Positions 16,476-25,330 of a stretch of DNA of 64,000 nucleotides are shown here, piece after piece; positions within the stretch are counted from its first letter, which is position 1; each line of letters begins with the position of its first letter. A program made the translations under genes and the position numbers. The DNA is from Chitinophaga hostae (GTDB lineage Bacteria; Bacteroidota; Bacteroidia; Chitinophagales; Chitinophagaceae): the NCBI RefSeq assembly GCF_018224885.1, contig NZ_JAGTXB010000003.1:186001-250000 (forward strand). Reading direction: 5' to 3'. The notes beneath the pieces were generated by a model, which was not told the origin of the DNA, ran no database searches, and saw nothing but the letters and a program-made list of their open reading frames with translations.

Positions 16476-16748
16476 TTAGTTTTTGTTGTTACGCTCAGTA
16501 GTCATTAAGGCTACTTTTTTGCTTTTATGCAAGGCAGGTAACGGATTAACGATATGGTCAATCCCACTACCTCCATTCTTTCCTTTCTTTGCATCCAGAT
16601 AGATCCACACCATAGTAGCAATTGCCATTAACAGGTATATCAAGGAAATAATCAGGATGAATCGAAGGCGTTGGCGATGGGTCATACTGTTACAGTACGC
16701 CTTTATATCCGACTCCAGAGTCGCTGCCATCTTTCTTAGATTTTTCAT
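16476..16748 (-). CDS. traL: Small membrane protein, TraL-like (DUF3989)
   Basis: 90 residues with a single membrane segment (FILIISLIYLLMAIATMVWIYL, about 30-51) between a basic N-terminal part and a basic hydrophilic tail. In Bacteroidota transfer operons a protein of this size and shape, TraL, always sits between traK and traM, as here (5 bases before traM). No enzymatic motif. Identification rests on position and architecture more than on sequence memory. The 80 bases between it and traK are empty. Confidence 0.75.
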   Translation of the reverse strand: MKNLRKMAATLESDIKAYCNSMTHRQRLRFILIISLIYLLMAIATMVWIYLDAKKGKNGGSGIDHIVNPLPALHKSKKVALMTTERNNKN

Positions 16749-16828
16749 GAATTACTATTTAGGGTTGAATTATTTGGAGTAAATACCTCATTGCAATAGA
16801 CCTATCGCAATACAGTAGTAGCATTGGC

Positions 16829-17452
16829 TTAACGATCGACCACTTGCAGATCTTTATTGGTTAATACTGTGAACTTCTCGATGATAAATCCTTGCGGATT
16901 AGATTCAGACTTCACTGAATTAACCAGGAAGCAGGAGGTAATCAAACTGCGCTCTGTTATACTGCTGCTCCGTGTAATGTACTGCCTGGCATAGGTCTGG
17001 ACGGCATAAGGATAGCTGTCAAAGTTGCAATGAACACTGTCTATTTCTATCCGCTGGAGTACATTTCCTGAGATGATCTGGTTATAGTACCCTTTTTCCG
17101 AAAGATCTTTGTAATAATTGAATGTACTTTTGTCGGATAAGAGAAATGCCCGCTTCATATTATATTCAATAGCACTTTTGTCGGGTGCGAGAGTGAAAAA
17201 GAGTTCGTGAAATCTCGTTATATGCTCTTTCGCTTCCGCCGGACGATTGATTCTCGCATCCTGCGACAAGGCCATCATCAATGACTTCCCCTTTTCCAGC
17301 ACGTAGATCTTCTGACGTTGCGCCTCAGCAAACTCATAAGACTTCCAGATTGCGAAACCGGAGACGAGCAAACAAAGCCCCGCAAAGAGAAAAGAATACA
17401 ACCTGATCTGCTTAAAGCTGTTTTCAATATTTCTTAATATTTTAAATTCCAT
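16829..17452 (-). CDS. traK: Conjugative transposon protein TraK (VirB8-like)
   Basis: 207 residues from the ATG at 17452 (MEFKILRNIENSFKQIRLYS), the conserved TraK start; the frame is open to 17551 but the extra 33 residues look unrelated. One membrane segment (FLFAGLCLLVSGFAIW, about 21-36), then a periplasmic domain with RINRPAEAKEHITRFHELFFTL, YYNQIISGNVLQRIEIDSV and SLITSCFLVNSVKSESNPQGFIIE. This is the VirB8-like inner-membrane assembly factor of the transfer channel. It lies between traJ (148 bases upstream) and traL. Confidence 0.92.
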   Translation of the reverse strand: MEFKILRNIENSFKQIRLYSFLFAGLCLLVSGFAIWKSYEFAEAQRQKIYVLEKGKSLMMALSQDARINRPAEAKEHITRFHELFFTLAPDKSAIEYNMKRAFLLSDKSTFNYYKDLSEKGYYNQIISGNVLQRIEIDSVHCNFDSYPYAVQTYARQYITRSSSITERSLITSCFLVNSVKSESNPQGFIIEKFTVLTNKDLQVVDR

Positions 17453-17600
17453 AGTATAATTGTTAAAAGTTAAAAGGCCGGTTGGGTTACCTATATTTAT
17501 CAATAAGGATGATTCCACTTCAGGTATAGAGAAAATGAATTTCCCCACCAATAAGCCAGTAGTAACCCTTCCGACCGACCCTACATGTTAAAGCAAATGA

Positions 17601-18623
17601 TTACTTCTTGCTCAAGAGTTCACCTTTTACCTGTCCTGCCATATTGCCTGCAACAGCTCCCGCACCTGCCCCAGCAAGGCTGCCTGCCTTGCGTGCAGAT
17701 TGGTTGATATTACGGCTGAAACCACCCATGCCTCCCGTTTGGACAATCCATCCTGTTACAGTAGGAATCGTGAAGTAGCCGACAATTCCGATGAGCATGA
17801 ATATGATGTAGACCGTACTTGAACCATCGGGGATAAAATTGGGATCGGAAAGCTGTTCAATATCTTTCTCAATCATCAAGCCTTGAATCTTCGCGAGCAT
17901 AGTACTGAAGATATCTGCTACAGGAAGCCACAGGTACACCGAAACATACCTTGATATCCACTGGGTAAGGTTAGACTGGAAACCATCCCACACTGATATG
18001 GCAAATGCAATGGGTCCCAAAATGCTGAGTACTATCAGGAAAAAGGTCCGTATGGTGTCAATCACCAGAGCCGCCGCCTCAAAGAGAATTTCTACCAGCT
18101 CCCGGAACCAGTCCCTGATCTGCTTTTCAAAATTGTAAGAAGCTCTTTCCATATACATTCCTGCCATCGCTGCAATATCAGAGGGCGACCATCCCAGCTC
18201 ATCGAGCTTCTTGTCAAACTCTTCATTGGAGGTCAAAAATGCTGTTTCGGGATTTCGTAACAGCGCTTCCTTTTCCAGCTGATCTTTTTGAGCTTGAAGC
18301 TTATGGAGATCCAGGGTCTGCCCTTCGAGCATCCCGTGCGTACCAGTGACGATAGGACTGAGTACATTGTTAATGGTACCCAGCACGATTACCGGAAAGA
18401 ACATCACACAGATCCCAACAACAAAAGGACGAAGCATAGGATATACATCAATAGGTTCGGCGCGGGCGAGAGACTGCCATACCCTGTAGGCAACATAAAA
18501 CAGCGCTCCCAGCCCCGCAATCCCTCTTGCCACTCCCGACATTTGGGAGCATAGCGGTATCATCTCGTCATAGAGCGTGCGAAGCACTTCGTGCAGGCTC
18601 TCAAATTCTATCTGTAATAACAT
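17601..18623 (-). CDS. traJ: Conjugative transposon protein TraJ (VirB6-like)
   Basis: 340 residues with about six to seven membrane segments, for example GIAGLGALFYVAYRVW (about 34-49), PFVVGICVMFFPVIVLG, LVIDTIRTFFLIVLSILGPIAFAI and STVYIIFMLIGIVGYFTIPTVTGWIV, and an Ala/Gly-rich tail (GSLAGAGAGAVAGNMAG). Polytopic topology and position (after the TraI-like gene, before traK) match TraJ, the VirB6-like inner-membrane component. It starts 11 bases after the end of the gene at 18635. Confidence 0.92.
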   Translation of the reverse strand: MLLQIEFESLHEVLRTLYDEMIPLCSQMSGVARGIAGLGALFYVAYRVWQSLARAEPIDVYPMLRPFVVGICVMFFPVIVLGTINNVLSPIVTGTHGMLEGQTLDLHKLQAQKDQLEKEALLRNPETAFLTSNEEFDKKLDELGWSPSDIAAMAGMYMERASYNFEKQIRDWFRELVEILFEAAALVIDTIRTFFLIVLSILGPIAFAISVWDGFQSNLTQWISRYVSVYLWLPVADIFSTMLAKIQGLMIEKDIEQLSDPNFIPDGSSTVYIIFMLIGIVGYFTIPTVTGWIVQTGGMGGFSRNINQSARKAGSLAGAGAGAVAGNMAGQVKGELLSKK

Positions 18624-18634
18624 AATCTGAATTT

Positions 18635-19273
18635 TTACCAGTATCTTAATTTATCTGTTCCGTACAGTTTTAATACCCTCGCGCCATCATTCTGCTTCTT
18701 GGATCTCAGGTAGCTTACCGAGACATTCTTATTGGTGTAATAGCGCACCAGGTTGTAATATTCCCGGACTTCTTTGTATACCTTGTCAATGAGGTCCATT
18801 CGCTCCTTGTCGTTCATTTCCAGCCCTGTGTTCCCTACGATCTGTTTAAGATCTTTTAGAAGGCCTGAACTCTCTTTAAGGAGCTGAGAGTAACCAAAAG
18901 CAATACCTGCGATTTCTTGCGGAGAAAAATTTTTGTCATTGATCATTTTTCCAAAGTTGGTCACATACATTTCTGAAATGTCCCCAACCATCAGAACAGT
19001 CTGCTGTACCTTCCTGGCATCTTTCACCAGGTTATTGACCGCCTTGAGTTTGTCGTAGTACTCCTTTCCCTGACTGTAGACCTTCTCAACCTCTTTAAAA
19101 TTTTTCACAACATTAGATACAGTCGAAGAGGTCTGAATGATCTCGTTGGCACTGTTGATAATACCGGAAAATAGGTTTCCAGGGTCCGTAACTACAAATT
19201 GTGCTTTGAGTGATGACGTGCTTAATAATAGGATAGCACAGAGCATCATGATTAACTTTTTCATTGAATACAT
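18635..19273 (-). CDS. traI: Conjugative transfer protein TraI (DUF4141)
   Basis: 212 residues. Starting at 19273 (MYSMKKL) or three codons later, it has a signal peptide (LIMMLCAILLLSTSSLKAQF) and a mostly helical mature domain (TSSTVSNVVKNFKEVEKVYSQGK, then NFSPQEIAGIAFGYSQLLKESSGLLKDL). This is the DUF4141 protein called TraI in CTnDOT-like operons; it is unrelated to the F-plasmid relaxase of the same name and resembles VirB5-like pilus components in size and helicity. It sits between traG and traJ as usual. Confidence 0.88.
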   Translation of the reverse strand: MYSMKKLIMMLCAILLLSTSSLKAQFVVTDPGNLFSGIINSANEIIQTSSTVSNVVKNFKEVEKVYSQGKEYYDKLKAVNNLVKDARKVQQTVLMVGDISEMYVTNFGKMINDKNFSPQEIAGIAFGYSQLLKESSGLLKDLKQIVGNTGLEMNDKERMDLIDKVYKEVREYYNLVRYYTNKNVSVSYLRSKKQNDGARVLKLYGTDKLRYW

Positions 19274-19288
19274 TTTTTGTTTGATTTT

Positions 19289-21793
19289 TTAGTCGTTGTT
19301 TTCTTGTTTTAAAGCGGTGATCTGGCGAATGGCCGCTTCGATGTCGCCTCCAAGCTGCGCAGCAAGCTGCATGACTTCGAGTTTCTCGGCTTCTTCCGTT
19401 GTGAATGCCAAGTACTGCTGAGGGCTAACCTCTGTAGCATAAACCCCTGAATGGATTCCGCCAAGGCCAATCCATACTTCTTTATACAGCCGTGAAGGGT
19501 CATTATTTTGATTAATCGAAAGGATTTGCCCTCTTTGTTTCTCTGTCAGGCCCAGCATTTTTTGGATATCGTCGAACTTGTTCATGTACTTGCGCTGGTC
19601 CAGAAGAATCTTGCAGTCCGAATTATTGATGATGGATTCCTTAACGATTGGTGAGTGAATGATGTCGTCAACTTCCTGGGTAACAATTACTGCCTCTCCA
19701 AAAAACTTTCTGACCGTTTTAAATAAATAGCGGATATATTCCGCCATTCCCTCTTTGGCAATGGCTTTCCAGGCTTCTTCAATCAAAATCATCTTCCGGA
19801 TTCCTTTAAGCCTTCGCATCTTATTGATAAAGACCTCCATAATGATGATGGTCACCACCGGAAATAAAATTCTGTGATCTTTTATCGCATCAATTTCAAA
19901 GACAATAAAGCGTTTGGAAAGAAGATCCAGCTGTTTATCAGAGTTAAGAAGATAATCATACTCTCCTCCTTTGTAATAAGGCTCCAATACATTGAGAAAG
20001 TTGGCGAGGTCAAAATCCTTCTCCCGGACTTTTTTCTCTGCCAATACCTGGCTGTACTCATCCCTTACAAATTCATAGAAGCCATTAAAGGATGGCAGAT
20101 GTATTATATCTTTCTTCAGGAGATCAATGTACAGGTTGACCGCATTGGACAATGCCACTTCCTCGGAACGGGTCGGCGGTTCATCATCCCGCTTCCAAAG
20201 TGTGAGGATCACAGTTTTGATGCTCTCCTTTTTTTCAATATCAAAAACCCGGTCATCGGTATGGAATGGATTAAAGGATATCGGATTGTCCTCGGTGTAC
20301 GTAAAATAAACACCGTCTTTCCCCTTTGTTTTTCCTTTGATAAGCTCACAGAGTCCCTGATAGGAATTCCCGGTATCCACTAAAAGAACATGTGCCCCTT
20401 GCTGGTAATACTGCTCCACCATATGATTGGTGAAAAAAGATTTTCCACTCCCCGAAGGACCCAATACAAATTTGTTACGGTTGGTGATGATCCCTTTTTT
20501 CATCGGCAGATCAGACAGGTCCAAATGAACAGGCTTTCCTGTCAGCCTATCGGACATCTTGATGCCAAAAGGAGACGGGGAATTCCTGTAATTGGTTTCA
20601 CCATTGAAAAAGCATAATGCCGATTCCATAAAAGTGTAGAAGCTTTCCTCACTGGGAAAATCACCGGCATTACCGGGAATACCGGCCCAATACAACGTCG
20701 CTGCATCTGTTGTATTAAGCCTTGGGATACAGTCCATAACGACCAAAGCACTGCCCGTATCATTCTTTGCCTGCTTCAGCTCAACAGGATCTTCGGCCCA
20801 GCACATTACATTGAAATGCGCCCGGATTGAAGCCTGCCCATAAGAGTGAGCTTCATTCAGATACTTTTCTATCCATTCCCTGTTGATTTGGTTGCTACGG
20901 CTATACCGGCCTAATGAATGCATGTTGCGGGCGGTCTTCTCAAACTTCCGGAGATTATCATCGCTGTTGTCTATAAACAAGTATTGATTGTAAATATGGT
21001 TACAGCTTAGAAGCAGTCCTACGGGCGCCGCAAATGAAAGCATGCAGTCACTGCGATCTGTCGATAATTTTTCATACCGGGTTTCAGAACGTACTATTTC
21101 AGGCAAATCATCGGTATCCGATAACGTATGGACGCATAACCGTTTATTACCCACACGCATTTCCTTGGCTCCCAGATGCAAGTCCTGAAGGACTCCTGCC
21201 TGATCATTTTGTAGGGTCAGATACTTAGATAAAAGTCCCTGCCCTCTCCGATCACCCAAGAGTTCTTCTTCTTCCATCCTTACCATGGACAATAAACCGC
21301 TGTCATTAATAATGCGCTCAAACTGGCTTACGGCTTCAGCAAAGCGAGATAAGGTTTCACTATCCTGACGCTCCTTAGCAACAAGTGAACCCCGGCAAAG
21401 CGATGAAAAATTGCTTTGTTTACGCATCCTTTCCTTAGTGGTCGCCGTTAGGTAGAGATAGCAGTAGTGATTTAAAAAAGGGCGCTCATTAAAATGAAGC
21501 TGATAGCTGCGTCCTAAAAAACTCTGATCTTCACGGTTAAGGTCAGGCTGGTAATCCTCTTTGATAAACCAGTCCTGTTTGCAGACCACAGTGTAATCAG
21601 GCAGCGTCTTAATAGCCTTGTGCCAGGTGGAATGTATCGTTTCATATTCTTCCGTCCCTACCGTAAAGATCTCAGGAAGACGCACTTTGAAACAGGCGGT
21701 AATATCTGCCTCCTTAGAGATTAAGAATCCCTGCTCGAAACCCAGTAACGGAAACATACTTTCCAGGGTCGCTGCTTTTGATGTGTTTTTCAT
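19289..21793 (-). CDS. traG: TraG-family conjugation ATPase (VirB4-like)
   Basis: 834 residues. N-terminal CagE/TrbE-like domain (LLGFEQGFLISKEADITACFKV), then an ATPase domain with Walker A GPSGSGKS at residues 445-452, Walker B-like MILIEEAWKA at about 690, and the conserved IVTQEVDDIIHSPIVKESIINNSDCKILLDQ segment. It hydrolyses ATP to drive assembly and transport by the type IV secretion channel. It lies 12 bases after traF and 16 before traI. The Bacteroidota name is TraG, but by function it is the VirB4 homologue; the coupling protein is the separate gene at 31772. Confidence 0.95.
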   Translation of the reverse strand: MKNTSKAATLESMFPLLGFEQGFLISKEADITACFKVRLPEIFTVGTEEYETIHSTWHKAIKTLPDYTVVCKQDWFIKEDYQPDLNREDQSFLGRSYQLHFNERPFLNHYCYLYLTATTKERMRKQSNFSSLCRGSLVAKERQDSETLSRFAEAVSQFERIINDSGLLSMVRMEEEELLGDRRGQGLLSKYLTLQNDQAGVLQDLHLGAKEMRVGNKRLCVHTLSDTDDLPEIVRSETRYEKLSTDRSDCMLSFAAPVGLLLSCNHIYNQYLFIDNSDDNLRKFEKTARNMHSLGRYSRSNQINREWIEKYLNEAHSYGQASIRAHFNVMCWAEDPVELKQAKNDTGSALVVMDCIPRLNTTDAATLYWAGIPGNAGDFPSEESFYTFMESALCFFNGETNYRNSPSPFGIKMSDRLTGKPVHLDLSDLPMKKGIITNRNKFVLGPSGSGKSFFTNHMVEQYYQQGAHVLLVDTGNSYQGLCELIKGKTKGKDGVYFTYTEDNPISFNPFHTDDRVFDIEKKESIKTVILTLWKRDDEPPTRSEEVALSNAVNLYIDLLKKDIIHLPSFNGFYEFVRDEYSQVLAEKKVREKDFDLANFLNVLEPYYKGGEYDYLLNSDKQLDLLSKRFIVFEIDAIKDHRILFPVVTIIIMEVFINKMRRLKGIRKMILIEEAWKAIAKEGMAEYIRYLFKTVRKFFGEAVIVTQEVDDIIHSPIVKESIINNSDCKILLDQRKYMNKFDDIQKMLGLTEKQRGQILSINQNNDPSRLYKEVWIGLGGIHSGVYATEVSPQQYLAFTTEEAEKLEVMQLAAQLGGDIEAAIRQITALKQENND

Positions 21794-21804
21794 GAGGGCT
21801 AACT

Positions 21805-22122
21805 TTATTGGGTTGAATGGAAATACCGGAAGACGGCTTTGCGGGAGAGGATGTACTTGGGATGTCTTTTTTTTGCAGCTAATTTCATTACCCCATACTG
21901 CCCATACTTATTATTGAGCCGGAAGGTCAGCCACACAATTAATGTACATCCAACAGCACCAGTTCCTATACAGACGTAAGGGGTCACGCCCGCCATATAC
22001 AGTACCATAACCAGAATAAGTGTCCCTAGAAGACCGCCTGCAAATACAAACAGATACTGAGCTTTCAGTCCATACAGCTCCACTGTTCTGCCAATTCCTT
22101 TATTGATTTTAAACTTTGACAT
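21805..22122 (-). CDS. traF: Conjugative transfer protein TraF (DUF4133, VirB3-like)
   Basis: 105 residues with two closely spaced membrane segments (AQYLFVFAGGLLGTLILVMVLY and VTPYVCIGTGAVGCTLIVWLTF) in the N-terminal two thirds, preceded by the conserved FKINKGIGRTVELYGLKAQY. This is the DUF4133/TraF family, equivalent to VirB3, which always precedes the VirB4-like ATPase. Gaps are 12 bases to traG and 11 to traE. Confidence 0.92.
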   Translation of the reverse strand: MSKFKINKGIGRTVELYGLKAQYLFVFAGGLLGTLILVMVLYMAGVTPYVCIGTGAVGCTLIVWLTFRLNNKYGQYGVMKLAAKKRHPKYILSRKAVFRYFHSTQ

Positions 22123-22133
22123 AGCGCCTGGTC

Positions 22134-22439
22134 TTAAAGGAAAAAGGATCTTAGAATAGTAGCCGCTACGATTAAAAAGATGCAGGCACCAAACCAGCTG
22201 GCAGCAGTCTTTGAGGTGTCCGGGTCACCACTTGAAAATTTATTGTAGACTTTGACCCCGCCTATCAATCCGACCACAGCACCGATGGCATAGATGAGTT
22301 TAGTGGCAGGATCGAAATAAGACGTAACCATTTGAGTGGCCTCGTTAATGCCTGCAGAACCATTTCCTTGTGCTGCCACCCAGGTGGCGCACACCATCAA
22401 AACTCCTGAGAGGAGAATCTTTTTTCTTCTTTTTTCCAT
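22134..22439 (-). CDS. traE: Conjugative transfer protein TraE (DUF4134, VirB2-like)
   Basis: 101 residues from the ATG at 22439 (MEKRRKKILLSG); an in-frame start at 22466 is possible but adds a hydrophilic stretch before the signal. Signal peptide ending VAAQ, then two membrane segments (LIYAIGAVVGLIGGVKVY and WFGACIFLIVAATILRSFF) separated by the conserved NKFSSGDPDTSK loop. DUF4134/TraE is the probable pilin-like (VirB2) subunit. It is the first gene of the second transfer unit, behind a candidate promoter at 22471-22478. Confidence 0.93.
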   Translation of the reverse strand: MEKRRKKILLSGVLMVCATWVAAQGNGSAGINEATQMVTSYFDPATKLIYAIGAVVGLIGGVKVYNKFSSGDPDTSKTAASWFGACIFLIVAATILRSFFL

Positions 22440-22470
22440 GATCATAAATTTTATTTGTTGTATCATGGAG

Positions 22471-22478
22471 CAAATGTA
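22471..22478 (-). promoter_or_regulatory. Candidate -7 box of the traE-traQ operon
   Basis: The minus strand reads TACATTTG, an exact match to the Bacteroidota -7 element TAnnTTTG, 32 bases before the traE start. I cannot see a convincing TTTG at the -33 position, so this rests on the -7 box and on the fact that the next upstream gene is on the other strand. Confidence 0.45.
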
Positions 22479-22711
22479 TCAGGCGATAAAACCCACACCA
22501 GTGAAGTGTCTGAGCATGTCGTCGCTTGTCCAAAAATGTCGTAATTCAGCTGTAAAATGGACAAAATGAAGGACCTTATATCTGCATTTCATCCAATGAA
22601 AATCTTATCTGCGAAAAAGATAAAAGAGCAATATCACTGGCAAAAAATGACCACTTATAAGTAGGATTTAATTAAACCTTAAGGAGAGACAGCATGACTT
22701 CCACTAAAAAA

Positions 22712-22743
22712 GAGGAAGCTCTGTTATAACACAGTGCTTCCTC
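22712..22743 (-). terminator. Hairpin between traE and the cargo gene, minus-strand terminator
   Basis: Arms GAGGAAGC (22712-22719) and GCTTCCTC (22736-22743) with an inner CTGT/ACAG pairing. On the minus strand it is followed by TTTTTTAG, the form of a rho-independent terminator. A second small hairpin, TCCGGC/GCCGGA, lies at 22768-22782. The remainder of the 22440-22862 gap holds only the traE promoter candidate. Confidence 0.5.
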
Positions 22744-22862
22744 CTACATCAAAGCAAAATCATTCGCTCCGGCCTAGCCGGAATTGTCAGCAGTTATTCA
22801 ACAAGCAAGTCCTGGAAATTTCCAAGCAATTCCGTATATTGGAAAACTTTAATTAAAATGAT

Positions 22863-23468
22863 ATGACAGAAGCAATAATTGGGCTTGTTGGAGTAGTAAT
22901 TGGATCTGGTATTTCCTGGTTTCAATCTTCCTGGTCAAACAGAAGAGAAACTAAGAAAAACGCCAGATATCTGGCAATACGCCTTGTTTGTATTTTTGAT
23001 AAATATCTTGACGATTGTACAGATGTAGTTAAAGATGATGGACTATCCTATGGACAACGGACACCAGACGGCTGTTTGAAAGCGCAGGTACAAACACCTG
23101 TCCCACCAGCTTATCCGGATGACATTGACTGGAAAAGTATAGACCACGAACTGATGTACAGGATACTATCCTTCCCCGCGGAGGTTGAGGACGGGAATAG
23201 AATGATCAAAGCAGCAGCGGAAATAGCAGATCCTCCAGACTTTGAGGAGTGGTTCGAGGAGAGAAAATTCTATTATTGCCAATTTGGGTTAACAGCTTAC
23301 AAGTTATCTGATGACCTCTGCAAAAAATTCGGGATCAAAAAGAAGGTCTATAATGACTGGAATCCCGTTGATGATTTGAAGCAGGAATTGGAATCAGTCA
23401 CCAGTGCCCGGCAACGTAGAATAGAAGGATATACAAAAGAAGTCCAAGCAACATCTGGGCAACTTTAG
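22863..23468 (+). CDS. Hypothetical membrane-anchored protein, cargo between tra units
   Basis: 201 residues. One N-terminal membrane segment (AIIGLVGVVIGSGISWFQ, about 4-21) followed by a basic SNRRETKKNARYLAIRL and a soluble acidic domain (DDIDWKSIDHELMYRILSFP, FEEWFEERKFYYCQFGLTAYKLSDDL). I recognise the layout of a widespread hypothetical protein family of unknown role. It is the only plus-strand gene inside the transfer region and interrupts the traD-traE junction, so it is probably cargo. It converges on the gene ending at 23519, with a shared terminator between. Confidence 0.75.
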   Translation: MTEAIIGLVGVVIGSGISWFQSSWSNRRETKKNARYLAIRLVCIFDKYLDDCTDVVKDDGLSYGQRTPDGCLKAQVQTPVPPAYPDDIDWKSIDHELMYRILSFPAEVEDGNRMIKAAAEIADPPDFEEWFEERKFYYCQFGLTAYKLSDDLCKKFGIKKKVYNDWNPVDDLKQELESVTSARQRRIEGYTKEVQATSGQL

Positions 23469-23491
23469 TGCATTTGCAGGTTAACGAAAAC

Positions 23492-23515
23492 GATTGCCAG
23501 AAATTACTGGCAATC
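23492..23515. terminator. Bidirectional terminator between convergent genes
   Basis: A perfect 9-bp stem GATTGCCAG / CTGGCAATC with a 6-base loop, flanked by GTTTTC on the minus strand, between the stop of the plus-strand gene at 23468 and the stop of the minus-strand gene at 23519. It ends the first transfer unit. Confidence 0.75.
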
Positions 23516-23518
23516 AAT

Positions 23519-24343
23519 TCACCTCTTACGTCCTTTACGTCTCCCCTGCTCTATGTCGTGATCTGACGGCTGTATGTTTTTATTTTCGGTTTGTTTGTTT
23601 TCCCGCTCGCGGTTTTCTCTAATCACGTCACGAAGAACAGTTTTTTCCCAGGGAATGATCTCTGCATTACAATGACTCCGAAGCCCTGTATGCTTTAATC
23701 CATCATGCCAATCAACGCGTGTAAGCCGATTCCATCCTATAGGGTCTAGCTTCCATTCACTGGGAAACTTTGCAGCAATTAGGTCTTTTGGATACTCTGT
23801 AATTTTCCCCAAATCTATTTCCTGAAACTCATGAGTTTTGGGATTGTAAGGAATAAGATATTCGTCCGATTCTCCCAAATGATATGATCCTATCTCGGAC
23901 AATACAATTCCCTTTGACAGAAAATCATCTTTAGGACGTAGCATATCCATACGGAGATCCACATAAAATAACTGACCAGCAATATCCACCGTGGGAAGCA
24001 TCCCTTTATTGATCCTATAATCCAATGCCTCCTGATCAACCATCAGCTCAAAATCTGTTTTTCCTTTCAAGGTTTCTGGTGTTAAACCATATTTTTGGGC
24101 CATGCCTACAGGATCAAGAAGCACCCATTCCGGGATAGTGACAGTAACACTTTCCATATTGAACAAAGAAGGTAGATTCTTTTCTCTGCGAGAGTACTCA
24201 AAAGAATAACCATTCCCCACATCCCTCATATTCTCAAATGAAATAATATTCTCCGGGTTTTCCTTCTCTCGCAGCTCCAATTGAATGGCGTCTGCAGTAA
24301 ATTTGATTCCTTCGATAGTTAATACCGGCAGCACTCTTTCCAT
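23519..24343 (-). CDS. Conserved hypothetical protein of Bacteroidota transfer regions
   Basis: 274 residues, soluble, no signal peptide. It begins MERVLPVLTIEGIKFTADA and contains the segments PLLDP-like WVLLDPVGMAQKYGL, LPTVDIAGQLFYVDLRMDML and PKDLIAAKFPSEWKLDPIGW, ending in a basic, low-complexity tail (GRRKGRKR). Proteins of this kind are common next to traD in Bacteroidota elements but have no assigned function that I know. It lies 54 bases after the TraD-like gene and is the last gene of the first transfer unit. Confidence 0.75.
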   Translation of the reverse strand: MERVLPVLTIEGIKFTADAIQLELREKENPENIISFENMRDVGNGYSFEYSRREKNLPSLFNMESVTVTIPEWVLLDPVGMAQKYGLTPETLKGKTDFELMVDQEALDYRINKGMLPTVDIAGQLFYVDLRMDMLRPKDDFLSKGIVLSEIGSYHLGESDEYLIPYNPKTHEFQEIDLGKITEYPKDLIAAKFPSEWKLDPIGWNRLTRVDWHDGLKHTGLRSHCNAEIIPWEKTVLRDVIRENRERENKQTENKNIQPSDHDIEQGRRKGRKR

Positions 24344-24397
24344 ACTATTCTATTTATAACAATTAAAAAAGGAGCCTGAGCAAGAAAGAAATTATTC

Positions 24398-25030
24398 TTA
24401 CACAAACTCCCCGATGTCAAAATCGTCAAGACTATTATTCCGCATTAAAGAAGAACTGGAATCCGTTCCAACAGAAAGACTCCTGTCCAATAACCCTGCA
24501 ATCTTGCGTGAAGCTCCTTCCATTGAGTTTTCCAGTAAGCTGAACAATTCGGTCCCCTGTATCTTTTGAACAAGCCTAACCGCTGTTTTCTGCTGAGAGG
24601 GCTCCAGCACGTCCTGCTGAAGCAGCATCCCCACGGTGCTTAGTTCATCAAAGGTAACCCCTGTGGTAAAACCGATGTCGCCTCCGGATAACCCATATCC
24701 ACTCCATTCTTCTTCCTCCTTCTGTAAATCAGGACCATCACCGAAAACTTCATCCAGTTCTTCCTGCGGAATTTGAATACTGTTTTCTTTCTTGTTGATT
24801 TCAATATCAAAATTATCAGCTTTGGGTTGATCTTCATTATTATGGCTGATATTGGCAGTACTTGGCCGCATATGGCTTCCAATAGGTTTAGGCTGACCCA
24901 TAATATCCGGCAGCTGTACTTCCGGATTGTTCTTCGTATTCTTCTTTGTTGCCTTTCTGTGCGCACTCATCTTTTCTTCCACAAGCAGGAAGATGACGAT
25001 CAAAAGACATAGTAAAATCAAGAGTTCCAT
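24398..25030 (-). CDS. traD: Conjugative transfer protein TraD
   Basis: 210 residues with an N-terminal membrane segment (LLILLCLLIVIFLLVEE, about 3-19), a basic stretch, a disordered polar linker, and a conserved helical C-terminal part (TTGVTFDELSTVGMLLQQD, AVRLVQKIQGTELFSLLENSM). This matches Bacteroidota TraD, a single-pass membrane protein of unknown role that follows the DUF3408 genes. It is unrelated to the F-plasmid coupling protein TraD. It starts 2 bases after the preceding gene stops. Confidence 0.8.
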   Translation of the reverse strand: MELLILLCLLIVIFLLVEEKMSAHRKATKKNTKNNPEVQLPDIMGQPKPIGSHMRPSTANISHNNEDQPKADNFDIEINKKENSIQIPQEELDEVFGDGPDLQKEEEEWSGYGLSGGDIGFTTGVTFDELSTVGMLLQQDVLEPSQQKTAVRLVQKIQGTELFSLLENSMEGASRKIAGLLDRSLSVGTDSSSSLMRNNSLDDFDIGEFV

Positions 25031-25032
25031 AA

Positions 25033-25323
25033 TTAAAAAAGGAGCTTAATATGACGATTATAATCTTTGATAATTTCCTCTTCAAATATCGCAAAATGAT
25101 GTTTCAGTATGTTATCCAGGTAGGCATACATCGGAATCTTGTCCTCCCCTATAATATGCACAAGACGTGACAGGCGCTCATGATATTCAGGGCGTAAATA
25201 AATTGATTTATCCCCACGACGGGTCAATGAAGTCTTTTTTAGAAATTGAGTTCCATAACTTTGCTTCCCATTGGAACCGGTACTTGCTATGGCCTGCTTT
25301 CCGTTTTTATTATTCTTTTCCAT
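25033..25323 (-). CDS. DUF3408 protein (TraB/TraC-like), second copy
   Basis: 96 residues from the ATG at 25323 (MEKNNKNGKQ); the longer frame from 25410 overlaps the upstream gene and is rejected. The C-terminal half, RGDKSIYLRPEYHERLSRLVHIIGEDKIPMYAYLDNIL, is nearly the same as in the neighbouring gene at 25331-25738 and has the shape of a ribbon-helix-helix DNA-binding fold. The pair is a tandem duplication, as often seen next to traA. It may regulate the transfer operon or act with the ParA protein. Confidence 0.88.
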   Translation of the reverse strand: MEKNNKNGKQAIASTGSNGKQSYGTQFLKKTSLTRRGDKSIYLRPEYHERLSRLVHIIGEDKIPMYAYLDNILKHHFAIFEEEIIKDYNRHIKLLF

Positions 25324-25330
25324 GATGTAA

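Noticed and set aside
22694..22729. Eleven-codon leader peptide with a good Shine-Dalgarno (AAGGAG) upstream of the plus-strand cargo gene
   Set aside because: Bacteroidota rarely depend on Shine-Dalgarno sequences, and the overlapping hairpin has its T run on the minus strand, so attenuation of the plus-strand gene is not supported.
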